A DNA stretch of 64,000 nt from Streptomyces sp. NBC_01214 (GCF_026340975.1 NZ_JAPEOS010000001.1:186001-250000), one strand, 5' to 3'. Shown: positions 24,805-32,984, numbered from the stretch's first letter. Program-made: numbers and translations. Notes: a model not told the origin generated them from the letters alone.

Positions 24805-25419
24805 ATGACGACGGAGAGCGTGGAGGTACGGCGCGGTCTGCCCGAAGGGGCCGCCGTGCGCGTCGCCGAACTGTACTGGGAGGCCTTCGGGGGAAAGCTG
24901 GGCCGCGCGCTCGGCCCGGCGGAGGCCGGACGGCGGTTCATCGCCGGGCACCTGCACGCGGACCGGGCGGTGACCGCGCTGTCCGGCGCCCCCGGCCGGG
25001 GCGGCCGGGTGGTCGGCGTGGCGGGCTACCAGCTGGCCGGACGCGGCCTGGTCGGCGGCGACGCGGCCGCGGTCAGGGCCCAGTACGGGCGGTTCCGGGG
25101 CCTGTACCGGGTGTTCCTACTGGCCCTGCTGGGGCGCGTCCCGGCCCGCGGCGAGCTGGTCATGGACGGCATCGCCGTGGACCCCGCCGAACGGAGCCGG
25201 GGCATCGGCGGTCTGCTGCTGCGGGAGATCGAGGCGATCGCCGCGGAGCAGCGGTGCCGGCGGATCCGGCTGGACGTGGTCGCGGAGAACCCGCGGGCGC
25301 GGGAGCTCTACGAAGAGCACGGCTTCCGGGCGGTACGGGTGCGGCGCACGCCCTGGCTGCGGGACGTGCTGGGATTCGGGGGCGTGACGACGATGCACAA
25401 GGAGGTGGCGGCGCGATGA
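24805..25419 (+). CDS. GNAT-family N-acetyltransferase
   Basis: 204 residues. The acetyl-CoA site is V-D-P-A-E-R-S-R-G-I-G-G-L-L-L (motif A, R-G-I-G), followed by V-V-A-E-N-P-R-A-R-E-L-Y-E-E-H-G-F. The N-terminal half is divergent and contains a hydrophobic stretch near 105-115. The stop overlaps the PaaX-type gene's start as ATGA, so the two are translationally coupled. The acceptor is unknown. Confidence 0.85.
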   Translation: MTTESVEVRRGLPEGAAVRVAELYWEAFGGKLGRALGPAEAGRRFIAGHLHADRAVTALSGAPGRGGRVVGVAGYQLAGRGLVGGDAAAVRAQYGRFRGLYRVFLLALLGRVPARGELVMDGIAVDPAERSRGIGGLLLREIEAIAAEQRCRRIRLDVVAENPRARELYEEHGFRAVRVRRTPWLRDVLGFGGVTTMHKEVAAR

Positions 25420-26243
25420 GCGGGATCCCCACGCGGATGGTGGTGCACGCGCTGGTCCGGGAGGACGGGACGGTCGCGGGCGAAGAGCTGTACGAGGTCG
25501 CCGGCCTGCTCGAGATGACCGACCAGCAGGTGCGGCTGTGCGTGAAGCGGCTGGTGACCGAGGGCCGGTTCACGGTGGAGGGGCGCGGCCGGCGGGCCGT
25601 GCTCCGCTTGGCGGGAGCGGAGCCGGGGGCCGGGCTGCCGCTCGTACCGGAAGTGGAGTTCGTCCGGCACGCCTACCGGCAGGACCGGGGGCTGGAGCCG
25701 TGGGACGGGCTCTGGCACGCCTTCGCCTTCGCCGTACCGGAATCCGCGCGGGCCGCCCGGGACTCCCTGCGGGACGCGCTGACCGGGCTGGGGGCGGCGC
25801 CGGTCCAGGGCGGCCTGTACGTCACGCCGAACGCGATCGCGCCGTACGTACGGGCGCACGCGGCGGAGCTGGGCCTGTCGGAGGCGCTGACCTGCCTGAG
25901 CACCCGGGACCTGGCGGTGGGCAGCACCTCGGACCCGCGCGCCCTGGCGGAGCGGCTGTGGCCGCTGCCGGAGATCGCGGCCCGGTACGGGGAGCTCCGC
26001 GCGCTCGCGGAGCAGCCGGCCCTGCCCGGCCGGGCCGCCGGGCTGGCGCACGCCGTGACCCTGGCCGCCGCCTTCTCCGCCGCGATGCTCCCCGATCCGC
26101 TGCTCCCGCCGGAACTGCTGCCGCAGCCGTGGCCGGGGACGACGGCCCGGGCGGCGGCGTCGGAGGCCTGGGCCAAACTGGGGGCCGCCGCCCCGGCTTC
26201 CGGGCCCCGGCTGTTCCGCCTGTACGGCGAGGCCCTGGCCTGA
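25416..26243 (+). CDS. PaaX-family transcriptional regulator
   Basis: 275 residues. An N-terminal winged helix (about 5-65, including T-D-Q-Q-V-R-L-C-V-K-R-L-V-T-E-G-R-F) is followed by the PaaX central domain (W-D-G-L-W-H-A-F-A-F near 105) and C-terminal domain. PaaX represses phenylacetate catabolism in other bacteria; here there is no paa gene, and its partner is the coupled GNAT enzyme. GGAGG precedes the ATG. It probably controls its own operon. Confidence 0.85.
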   Translation: MSGIPTRMVVHALVREDGTVAGEELYEVAGLLEMTDQQVRLCVKRLVTEGRFTVEGRGRRAVLRLAGAEPGAGLPLVPEVEFVRHAYRQDRGLEPWDGLWHAFAFAVPESARAARDSLRDALTGLGAAPVQGGLYVTPNAIAPYVRAHAAELGLSEALTCLSTRDLAVGSTSDPRALAERLWPLPEIAARYGELRALAEQPALPGRAAGLAHAVTLAAAFSAAMLPDPLLPPELLPQPWPGTTARAAASEAWAKLGAAAPASGPRLFRLYGEALA

Positions 26244-26307
26244 CCCGGCGCGGGTGCCGGGGACCGACCCCCGCCCCGTCCACATCATGGACAACTACGC
26301 TCGTTTC

Positions 26308-27657
26308 ATGAACGCAGAAGCCGACGCCCTCGCCGCCGTGAAAGACGCTGACCGGAAGCACGTCTTCCATTCATGGTCGGCGCAGGAGCTCATCGATCCG
26401 CTCGCCGTGGCCGGCGCCGAGGGCTCGTACTTCTGGGACCACCAGGGCAATCGCTTCCTCGACTTCTCCAGCGCCCTCGTCTACACGAACATCGGCTACC
26501 AGCACCCGAAGGTCACCGCGGCCATCCAGGAGCAGGCGGCCAAGCTGTGCACGGTCGCGCCCGGCTTCGCCGTCGACGTGCGCTCCGAGGCGGCCCGGCT
26601 GATCGCCGAGCGCACCCCCGGCGACCTCGACAAGATCTTCTTCACCAATGCCGGTGCCGAGGCCGTGGAGAACGCCGTCCGCATGGCCCGGCTGCACACC
26701 GGCCGGCCCAAGGTGCTGTCCGCGTACCGCTCGTACCACGGCGCCACCTCCACCGCGATCAACCTGACGGGCGACGCCCGCCGCTTCGGCAACGACTCCG
26801 CGACCGCCGGTGTCGTGCACTTCTGGGGGCCGTTCGCCTACCGCTCGCCCTTCTACGCGGCCACCGAGGCCGAGGAGTGCGAGCGGGCCCTGCGCCACCT
26901 GGAGGACACCATCGTCTTCGAGGGGCCGCAGTCCATCGCCGCGATCATCCTGGAGACCGTCGGCGGCGCCCCGGGCGTGCTCGTGCACCCGGACGGCTAC
27001 CTGGCCGGCGTGCGCGCGCTGTGCGACCGCTTCGGCATCGTCTTCGTCCTGGACGAGATCATGGTCGGCTTCGGGCGCACCGGTACGTGGTTCGCCTCCG
27101 AGCACTGGGACGTGACCCCCGACCTGATCTGCTTCGCCAAGGGCGTGACCAGCGGATACCTCCCGCTCGGCGGGGTCGCCATCTCGGCCGCCATCGCCGA
27201 GACCTTCGCCCGCCGGCCCTACCCGGGCGGGCTCACGTACTCCGGGCACGTGCTGGCCTGCGCGGCCGCCGTCGCGACGATCAACGTCATGGAGGAGGAG
27301 GGCGTCGTCGAGCAGTCCGCACGCACCGGCGCCGACCTCCTCGGGCCCGGCCTGCGCGCGCTCGCCGAGCGACACCCCTCGGTCGGGGAGGTCCGCGGGC
27401 TCGGCACCTTCTGGGCCCTGGAGCTGGTGCGGAGCAAGGAGACCCGCGAGCCGCTGGTCCCGTACAACGCCTCCGGGGCGGAGAACGCCCCGATGGCCGA
27501 GTTCGGGGCCGCCTGCAAGAAGGGCGGGCTCTGGCCACTGATCGCCGGCAACCGGATCCACATCGCGCCGCCGTGCAACATCTCACCGCAGGACGTCGCC
27601 AAGGGGCTGGAGATCCTCGACGAAGCCCTCTCCGTCGCGGACGCACACACGGCCTGA
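26308..27657 (+). CDS. Class III PLP-dependent aminotransferase
   Basis: 449 residues, fold type I. Lys278 (F-A-K-G-V-T-S-G) should bind PLP. The upstream V-L-D-E-I-M-V-G-F-G-R-T-G motif carries the cofactor-binding Asp, and Y-H-G-A is present earlier. Closest in style to omega-amino acid or taurine/beta-alanine:pyruvate aminotransferases. The ATG at 26308 is preferred because TACGCT lies just before it (leaderless promoter) and relatives start there; 26287 is an alternative. The uricase gene follows, which may hint at nitrogen salvage. Confidence 0.85.
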   Translation: MNAEADALAAVKDADRKHVFHSWSAQELIDPLAVAGAEGSYFWDHQGNRFLDFSSALVYTNIGYQHPKVTAAIQEQAAKLCTVAPGFAVDVRSEAARLIAERTPGDLDKIFFTNAGAEAVENAVRMARLHTGRPKVLSAYRSYHGATSTAINLTGDARRFGNDSATAGVVHFWGPFAYRSPFYAATEAEECERALRHLEDTIVFEGPQSIAAIILETVGGAPGVLVHPDGYLAGVRALCDRFGIVFVLDEIMVGFGRTGTWFASEHWDVTPDLICFAKGVTSGYLPLGGVAISAAIAETFARRPYPGGLTYSGHVLACAAAVATINVMEEEGVVEQSARTGADLLGPGLRALAERHPSVGEVRGLGTFWALELVRSKETREPLVPYNASGAENAPMAEFGAACKKGGLWPLIAGNRIHIAPPCNISPQDVAKGLEILDEALSVADAHTA

Positions 27658-27725
27658 CCTGTACGGATGCACGGTCGCCCAATCCGTGGGTGCCTGTCTT
27701 GGACGTTCCGCGCCATTCCGAACAC

Positions 27726-27737
27726 CACGTGAACGTG
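27726..27737. promoter_or_regulatory. Small palindrome upstream of the uricase gene
   Basis: CACGT-GA-ACGTG lies 151 nt before the uricase ATG in the 230-nt intergenic region. It may be an operator, and nothing else in this gap is recognisable. Confidence is low because short palindromes of this base composition arise by chance. Confidence 0.3.
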
Positions 27738-27887
27738 CTGGAATCCGAGAGAGCACCTACGGACCGGGATGCACGTCAGTCCCGGGGCGGTCCTCCGTGA
27801 CCGAACGGCGGGGAGCGGGCCGACCGCTGGACGCCGGGCGTACGGGATCCAGTCAGTCGGACTCCGTGTACCCGAAGGAATACAGCC

Positions 27888-28805
27888 ATGAGCAAGCACG
27901 TCCTCGCGCAGAACCAGTACGGCAAGGCCGAGAACCGCATCGTCAAGGTCACCCGCAAGGGATCCGACGGGTCGTGGCACGAGATCCGCGACCTCAACGT
28001 CTCGGTCGCGCTCCGCGGCGAATTCCGCGATGTCCACCTCACCGGCGACAACGCCAACTGCCTGCCGACCGACACCACCAAGAACACGGTGTACGCCTTC
28101 GGCAAGGAGCACGGCATCGACTCCCCCGAGGCCTTCGGCATCCTGCTCGCCAAGCACTTCGTCTCCTCGCAGCAGCCGATCCGCGAGGCCCAGATCCGCA
28201 TCGAGGAGTACGGGTGGGACCGCATCCCGGTCCCCACGCGCAAGGAGCAGCACTCCTTCGTCCGCAAGGGCCAGGAGGTGCGCACCGCGCAGATCACCTA
28301 CAGCGAGACGACGGGCCTCCAGGTCATCTCGGGCCTGAAGGACCTGACGGTGATGAACTCGACCAACTCCGAGTTCCACGGCTACATCAAGGACGAGTAC
28401 ACGACCCTCCAGGAGGCGTACGACCGCATCCTGGCGACCAAGGTCACCGCGCGCTGGGCGCACTCGGCGCTGGCCGCCGACGACGCCGGCTACGACTGGG
28501 ACCAGGCGTACAAGAAGGTCCGCAAGAACCTGCTGGAAGCCTTCGCGGAGACGTACTCGTACTCGCTGCAGCAGACCCTGCACCAGATGGCCGAGCGGGT
28601 GCTCGACAACTGCGCCAAGGTCAACGAGGTGCGCCTGAACCTCCCCAACAAGCACCACTTCCTCGTCGACCTGGAGCCCTTCGGCCTCAAGAACGACAAC
28701 GAGGTGTACTTCGCGGCGGACCGGATGTACGGCCTGATCGAGGGCACCATCCACCGCGACGGCGTGCAGCCGGTGATCGCGACGTCCGACTGGATCGTCG
28801 CCTGA
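27888..28805 (+). CDS. uox: Uricase (factor-independent urate hydroxylase)
   Basis: 305 residues, typical for bacterial uricase. It catalyses oxidation of urate to 5-hydroxyisourate with O2, using no cofactor. The N-terminal Y-G-K-A-E-N-R-I-V-K-V, the D-T-T-K-N-T-V-Y catalytic segment and the late L-P-N-K-H-H-F are as expected. It forms homotetramers of T-fold units. AAGGA precedes the ATG. The rest of the purine pathway is not in the window, so it stands alone between an aminotransferase gene and a terminator. Confidence 0.95.
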   Translation: MSKHVLAQNQYGKAENRIVKVTRKGSDGSWHEIRDLNVSVALRGEFRDVHLTGDNANCLPTDTTKNTVYAFGKEHGIDSPEAFGILLAKHFVSSQQPIREAQIRIEEYGWDRIPVPTRKEQHSFVRKGQEVRTAQITYSETTGLQVISGLKDLTVMNSTNSEFHGYIKDEYTTLQEAYDRILATKVTARWAHSALAADDAGYDWDQAYKKVRKNLLEAFAETYSYSLQQTLHQMAERVLDNCAKVNEVRLNLPNKHHFLVDLEPFGLKNDNEVYFAADRMYGLIEGTIHRDGVQPVIATSDWIVA

Positions 28806-28823
28806 CGCCCGGGTGAGCGCCCG

Positions 28824-28858
28824 TTCGGCCCGGACCGCGTCGCGGGGTCCGGGCCGAA
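28824..28858. terminator. Uricase gene terminator
   Basis: TTCGGCCCGGACC (28824-28836) and GGTCCGGGCCGAA (28846-28858) form a perfect 13-bp stem with a 9-nt loop, followed by TCGTTT. Confidence 0.85.
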
Positions 28859-28891
28859 TCGTTTCACCCACGCGGCGGGCTACGGCTCGCC

Positions 28892-29365
28892 CTACGCCTG
28901 CCCGGCCGGTGGCCGCTCGTCCTGCGGCTGCCCGACCAGCAGGTTCCAGCGCCCCGCCCGCCCGGTGAGGGTGGTCACCGACTCCGGCCGCACGTCGAGC
29001 CGCCAGAAGGCCGCCGCGGGCAGCTCCAGGGCGTGCACCACGGCCGCCCGGACGACGGCCTGCTCGACCACCAGCCGGTGCGTTCCCTCGGCCAGGCCCG
29101 CCAGCTCCGCGCCGACGCGCGCGATCAACGCGTCCACGGACTCCCCGCCCGGTGGCGCGTACGCGGGATCCGACAGCCAGGCGTGCACGGCCGCCGGGTC
29201 CCGGCCCGCCACCTCGTCCAGGGTGCGACCGGCCCATTCGCCCGTGGCCAGACCGCGCAGCCCCGCGTGGCCCGGGCACGGCCGGGCGTGACCGAAGCGG
29301 CCCTGTCGGGCGGCTGCGTCCAGCGGGAAGCTGATGAGTCGAACTCGTACCAACGGGGTCTTCAT
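28892..29365 (-). CDS. Degenerate histidine-phosphatase-like protein next to the cobalt module
   Basis: 157 residues. The overall pattern follows CobC-like histidine phosphatases: E-W-A-G-R-T-L-D-E-V near the middle, G-G-E-S-V-D-A-L-I-A-R-V, then a strand H-R-L-V-V-E-Q. The catalytic R-H-G motif is absent; the first strand reads R-L-I-S-F-P-L-D-A-A-A-R, and the later catalytic His is not obvious. It is also short for the family, as if a segment after residue 25 had been lost. It is divergent from the B12 riboswitch and cbtBA, so a link to cobalamin is likely but catalysis is doubtful. Confidence 0.7.
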   Translation of the reverse strand: MKTPLVRVRLISFPLDAAARQGRFGHARPCPGHAGLRGLATGEWAGRTLDEVAGRDPAAVHAWLSDPAYAPPGGESVDALIARVGAELAGLAEGTHRLVVEQAVVRAAVVHALELPAAAFWRLDVRPESVTTLTGRAGRWNLLVGQPQDERPPAGQA

Positions 29366-29411
29366 AAGGGGAGCGTAAGCGCGGTACGGTCACAAATGGT
29401 TCAATTGACTT

Positions 29412-29509
29412 ACGACGGAACGACGGAAGCACCGGTGAGAATCCGGCACGGTCGCGCCACTGTGAAACCTCCCGGAGGGGGAGGAAAGTCAGACCCGCCA
29501 CCGTCGTAG
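29412..29509 (+). promoter_or_regulatory. Cobalamin (B12) riboswitch
   Basis: The closing stem P1 is TACGACGG (29412-29419) with CCGTCGTA (29502-29509). Inside are the conserved C-C-G-G-T-G-A-G-A-A-T-C-C core, the GCCACTGTGAA segment, a GC hairpin CCTCCCGGAGGGGGAGG and AAGTCAGAC near 29487-29495. These match the cobalamin riboswitch consensus. It lies 45 nt before the cbtB ATG, so it probably reduces CbtBA synthesis when adenosylcobalamin is plentiful. No clear terminator follows, so control may be translational. Confidence 0.9.
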
Positions 29510-29554
29510 CGAGCACCACTGACCGGGACGCGTGTTCCCTCTGGAGGTTCTGCC

Positions 29555-29770
29555 ATGGCCCACTCCGCCGTGCCCACGACGAACTCACCCGTCATCGCCC
29601 CCATCTCGCTCTCCGCGCTGGCCCCCTGGGCCGTGTTCGTCGGCATCCTCATGCTCGTCCTGCTGTACTTCGTCGGCGCCGAGCAGGGCGCCACCTCGGT
29701 CTTCGAAGGGGAGACCATCCACGAGTGGCTGCACGACGGCCGCCACCTGCTCGGGTTCCCCTGCCACTGA
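29555..29770 (+). CDS. cbtB: CbtB, small subunit of cobalt transporter
   Basis: 71 residues with one transmembrane helix (about 22-42) and a short C-terminal tail ending H-E-W-L-H-D-G-R-H-L-L-G-F-P-C-H. The histidines and cysteine fit a metal-binding role. CbtAB is a predicted cobalt transporter found under B12 riboswitches, and that is exactly the arrangement here. GGAGG lies 7 nt before the ATG. Confidence 0.9.
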   Translation: MAHSAVPTTNSPVIAPISLSALAPWAVFVGILMLVLLYFVGAEQGATSVFEGETIHEWLHDGRHLLGFPCH

Positions 29771-29812
29771 TTCCCCTGCCACCGACCGACGTCTCAGCAA
29801 GGGAACAGATCG

Positions 29813-30580
29813 ATGACTTCCACTTCTCCGGGTGGGGTCTCCCCCCGCACCCTGCTCGTCCGCGGCATGCTCGCCGGCCTGCTGGCCGGCGTGGCCGCCT
29901 TCCTCGTCGCCTACCTCCTCGGTGAGTCCAAGGTGGACGCGGCGATCGCCATCGAGGAAGCCGCCGCGGCCGGTCACGACCACGGCGAGGACGCACCGGT
30001 CAGCCGCGCCCTCCAGGCCACGGCCGGACTCGGCACCGGCGTCCTGCTCTACGCGGTGGCGCTCGGCGGCATCGCCGCGCTCGTCTACTGCTTCGCCCTG
30101 GGCCGCATCGGCCGCTTCGGCCCGCGGGCCACGGCCGCACTGGTCACTGGCGGTCTGTACGTCACCGTGACGCTGGTGCCGTTCTTCAAGTACCCCGCCA
30201 ATCCCCCCGCCGTGGGCGATCCCGGGACCGCCGCCCGGCGGACCGCCCTCTACCTCCTGATGATCGCCCTGAGCGTGCTGCTGGCGGCCGGGGCGCTGAT
30301 CCTCGGGCGACGGCTCGCACCGAAGCTCGGCAACTGGAACGCGTCGGTCGTCGCCGGCGCCGCCTTCGTCTTGGCCATCGGCCTCTCGTACGCCCTGTTG
30401 CCCGGTATCAACGAGGTCCCCGTCGGCTTCCCCGCCGCGCTGATCTGGGACTTCCGCCTCGCGTCCCTGGCCATCCAAACGGCACTGTGGACGACTTTCG
30501 GCCTCGCTTTCGGTTTTCTAGCCGAACGAGCCCTTGTGCCCGCCCCCGCACCCAAGGAGGCTGTGCAGCCGACGAGTTGA
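29813..30580 (+). CDS. cbtA: CbtA, cobalt transporter subunit
   Basis: 255 residues with about six transmembrane helices. A His/Asp/Glu-rich loop (G-H-D-H-G-E-D) after the first helix is likely to bind Co2+. It follows cbtB by 42 nt in the same riboswitch-controlled unit. Role in cobalt uptake is inferred from family and riboswitch, not from experiment. Confidence 0.9.
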   Translation: MTSTSPGGVSPRTLLVRGMLAGLLAGVAAFLVAYLLGESKVDAAIAIEEAAAAGHDHGEDAPVSRALQATAGLGTGVLLYAVALGGIAALVYCFALGRIGRFGPRATAALVTGGLYVTVTLVPFFKYPANPPAVGDPGTAARRTALYLLMIALSVLLAAGALILGRRLAPKLGNWNASVVAGAAFVLAIGLSYALLPGINEVPVGFPAALIWDFRLASLAIQTALWTTFGLAFGFLAERALVPAPAPKEAVQPTS

Positions 30581-30601
30581 GCACGAGGGGGCCGGTAGTA
30601 C

Positions 30602-30850
30602 ATGGCGACGGCGATCAGGCAATGGCGGGGCTGGACGGGCGCGGCCCCGTTCTGGCTGAACTCGCTCCTGCTGCTGCTGGCCCCCTGCTGCGCCGTGACG
30701 CTCTTCGGCCAGATCGGGATCATCGCCGCGCTGGCCGCACTGGGCGGCCTGGCCCGCCACCTCTGGTACGGCGACTACGGCCACCCCGCCATGCACCTGG
30801 CCGGGGCGCTGATGGGAGCGGGCACGGCCGCCTTCGTCATGTGTGGTTAG
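30602..30850 (+). CDS. Small membrane protein of unknown function
   Basis: 82 residues with two or three hydrophobic helices and a His pair in H-P-A-M-H-L. It starts 21 nt after cbtA and probably shares its transcript, so a role in the cobalt module is possible. A weak GAGGGGG lies about 12 nt before the ATG. I do not recognise the family. Confidence 0.6.
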   Translation: MATAIRQWRGWTGAAPFWLNSLLLLLAPCCAVTLFGQIGIIAALAALGGLARHLWYGDYGHPAMHLAGALMGAGTAAFVMCG

Positions 30851-31062
30851 GGGCGTCGGACCCCTCACCCGTTCGGGCGCATGGGCGCCACCCCGGGCAT
30901 CCGGCGGGCGGACCCTTCGCGAACTGCGAAGACTCCCCGATCGGGCGACGACACGCCCGTGACGCCATGTCAGTCCGCCGTGTTGCACGGGGTAACGACG
31001 GGCAGAGGAGGTGTCCACTGCTCACATGACCCGGCCGCCCGAGCCGGACTGGAGGGAATCCC

Positions 31063-31662
31063 ATGCCCCGCGCCAAGTGGGCCGTCGCTTCGCTGACGGT
31101 GGTTCTGCTGTCCACCGGCATCGTGGTGTTGCAACGGACCGAGGGTGCCCGGCCCGCGGCCGTGACCACCGACGACGCGCTGCCCTCCCGGGCGTTGGGA
31201 CTGTCGGGCCACCGCCGTCTGGTGCGGGAGCTGGAGCAGTCCGGCGAACACACCCCCGGCACGGGGGCCCGGTCGCCGAGGACCGCCCCCGGGCCGCTGC
31301 GGGCGGTCACCGGACCCCTGCGGGCCGCGCGGCCCCTGCGGTTGCGCATCCCGTCCCTGGGCGTGGACCTGCCGCTGACCGGTGGCCGTGCGGAGGTGGC
31401 CTGGGACACCGGGGGTCCGGCGCCGGGTGCGGCCGGGATCGCGGTGGTGACCGTGGAAGGGCTTCGCCTCGGCGAGTTGCGGCGGGGCCGGACCATCGAG
31501 ATCCCCCGAGCGGACAGCCGTACGGCCGTGTTCACCGTCGTACGGATCTCACCGGGCAGGGCCTCGGGCCACGAGGGCGCGCCCGACCGGGCCCAACTGC
31601 GGCTGGTCGGCGGCGAGACCGCCGTGCTGGCCCGGCTGACCGGGCAGCGCCGTACCCACTGA
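31063..31662 (+). CDS. Class F sortase-like protein lacking catalytic residues
   Basis: 199 residues with an N-terminal membrane anchor (about 7-23) and a disordered Pro/Arg/Gly linker. A sortase-like beta domain then begins R-L-R-I-P-S-L-G-V-D-L-P-L, followed by A-P-G-A-A-G-I-A-V-V-T-V-E, L-G-E-L-R-R-G-R-T-I-E-I and T-A-V-F-T-V-V-R-I. Where class F sortases have the catalytic His (G-H-V-D) this protein has V-T-V-E, and where they have Cys (L-x-T-C) it has L-V-G-G-E. It is therefore probably a non-catalytic relative. GGAGGG precedes the ATG. Confidence 0.65.
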   Translation: MPRAKWAVASLTVVLLSTGIVVLQRTEGARPAAVTTDDALPSRALGLSGHRRLVRELEQSGEHTPGTGARSPRTAPGPLRAVTGPLRAARPLRLRIPSLGVDLPLTGGRAEVAWDTGGPAPGAAGIAVVTVEGLRLGELRRGRTIEIPRADSRTAVFTVVRISPGRASGHEGAPDRAQLRLVGGETAVLARLTGQRRTH

Positions 31663-31776
31663 GACCACCGGATCGGGTGGCGGTGTGTCAGCCGAGGGGG
31701 GTGTCTTCGTCCCCCGGTCGGGGGCTTCTCGGGGTCCACCCGGGAGTCGTTCGGCGTGGCGGGGCAGACCCCTCGC

Positions 31777-32172
31777 ATGAGCGGCGGGAGGCACCACGCG
31801 CGTTCGGCACTGGCCAGGGCTCTGACCGTGGCCTGTGTCGTGTTGCTGTGCGTCTTCGGCGCCGGTCCGGCCGGCGCCGAAGCAGCCGAGTTCCGCCCCT
31901 CCCCCTCCGCGCCCGCCGTGCCCGCCGCGCCGGGCGTCCCCGCCGAGTCCCCCGAGCCCGGCGAGGGCCAGTCCGATCCGGCTCCGGCCCCTGATCCCGA
32001 GGCGCGGGCGGCCGTACGGACGGCCGCGCGCGGACTGTCCGGCGTACGGCGGGCACCGCTCGCGGTGTTTCACGTGGAACATGCGGCGGCCCCCGCGTGC
32101 GGGCCCGCCGCGGAGGCGGCCGAACCGGCCCTGTCCCGGCGGACGGTGCGGAGCGTGGTGCTGCGCTGCTGA
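31777..32172 (+). CDS. Small secreted Ala/Pro-rich protein of unknown function
   Basis: 131 residues from the ATG at 31777. A signal peptide (A-L-T-V-A-C-V-V-L-L-C-V-F-G-A-G-P-A-G-A) is followed by a Pro/Ala/Ser/Glu-rich stretch and a short C-terminal part ending in R-C. The coding sequence contains a near-perfect parS site, read as V-F-H-V-E-H. The ORF may partly exist because of that element. I do not recognise the family. Confidence 0.5.
   Translation: MSGGRHHARSALARALTVACVVLLCVFGAGPAGAEAAEFRPSPSAPAVPAAPGVPAESPEPGEGQSDPAPAPDPEARAAVRTAARGLSGVRRAPLAVFHVEHAAAPACGPAAEAAEPALSRRTVRSVVLRC
32066..32081. promoter_or_regulatory. Near-perfect parS (ParB-binding) site
   Basis: TGTTTCACGTGGAACA differs from the actinobacterial parS consensus TGTTTCACGTGAAACA at one position. 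It lies inside a predicted coding sequence, which is usual for parS sites. Confidence 0.7.
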
Positions 32173-32231
32173 GCGGACCGACGTCCGCACGCAGCCCCCA
32201 CACCACCCCCTGAGCACCGTGAGGTTCCGCC

Positions 32232-32444
32232 ATGCCCATCGACCCGTACGCCGCACTGAACGCCATGCTCCGCGCCGAGGTCACCCGGTTCTCCCCGCCG
32301 GTCCGGCAGACCGAGCCGGCCGCGTCGCCGAAGACCACGGCCACCGTCGCGGCCGCCGCTACGGCCACAGCCACAGCCACGGCCACGGCCGTCGAGGCCG
32401 AGAGCGAACCTCAGCCGACCGCCCCCGCGGATTCGGGCGCGTAA
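32232..32444 (+). CDS. Small Ala/Thr-rich protein of unknown function
   Basis: 70 residues. The N-terminal helix M-P-I-D-P-Y-A-A-L-N-A-M-L-R-A-E-V is followed by a low-complexity Ala/Thr run from a GCCACA/GCCACG hexanucleotide repeat and an acidic tail. There is no signal peptide. GAGG precedes the ATG and a terminator follows, which supports a real gene. I do not recognise it. Confidence 0.5.
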   Translation: MPIDPYAALNAMLRAEVTRFSPPVRQTEPAASPKTTATVAAAATATATATATAVEAESEPQPTAPADSGA

Positions 32445-32461
32445 GAACCGCGCGGACGCGG

Positions 32462-32490
32462 CAGGAGCGCCGGGGGTACCGGCGCTCCTG
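32462..32490. terminator. Intrinsic terminator
   Basis: CAGGAGCGCCGG (32462-32473) and CCGGCGCTCCTG (32479-32490) are perfect 12-bp arms around GGGTA. It lies between two convergent genes. Confidence 0.85.
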
Positions 32491-32513
32491 TCCGTCCCGG
32501 CCGTGCGACCGGC

Positions 32514-32918
32514 TCAGTCCTCGTGCGTGTAGTAGCGGTAGAACGCCGCCGCACCGACGCCCGCGGCGACGGCGAGGCCCACCACCACGGACTTGAGGAT
32601 CGACTGGTCGGTGAGGCTGTGCAGGTAGCCCACCGCGATGCCGCCGAAGGCTCCGTAGGCGGCGGCGTGGACCTCGCGCATCATCCGGGGACCGACCCTG
32701 GCCAGGCCGAACATGACCGCTGCGAAGATCACGCCGCACAGGATCCCGTAGAAGACGTTGGCCGTGGTCACCGGACCCGCCTGGCGCTCGATGAAGGCGG
32801 CCCAGAATCCGTACACGAGTCCGAGGAGCACGGGCCCCACGAACGCGCTCTTGTGCAGGTGGGCCTTGCTCGCGCCCTGCCGTCGCCGCCCGAGGGCGCT
32901 GGGTGCCGCATGTGCCAT
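32514..32918 (-). CDS. Integral membrane protein of unknown function
   Basis: 134 residues with four predicted transmembrane helices after a basic N-terminus (R-R-R-Q-G-A-S-K-A-H-L-H-K). GAGGAG lies 6 nt before the ATG at 32918. It is the second gene after the RidA-like gene on the same strand, 66 nt downstream. No motif points to a function. Confidence 0.7.
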   Translation of the reverse strand: MAHAAPSALGRRRQGASKAHLHKSAFVGPVLLGLVYGFWAAFIERQAGPVTTANVFYGILCGVIFAAVMFGLARVGPRMMREVHAAAYGAFGGIAVGYLHSLTDQSILKSVVVGLAVAAGVGAAAFYRYYTHED

Positions 32919-32984
32919 GACGGGCTCCTCTCTCCCATCATCCAGGGCACACCCGCCGCCCCCGGGCGGCAAGTGGATCAGCGG

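Noticed and set aside
27726..27737. CACGTGAACGTG-containing site as a third parS
   Set aside because: Only the CACGTG core and part of one arm match; about 10 of 14 positions agree, too few for ParB, and a small local palindrome explains it.
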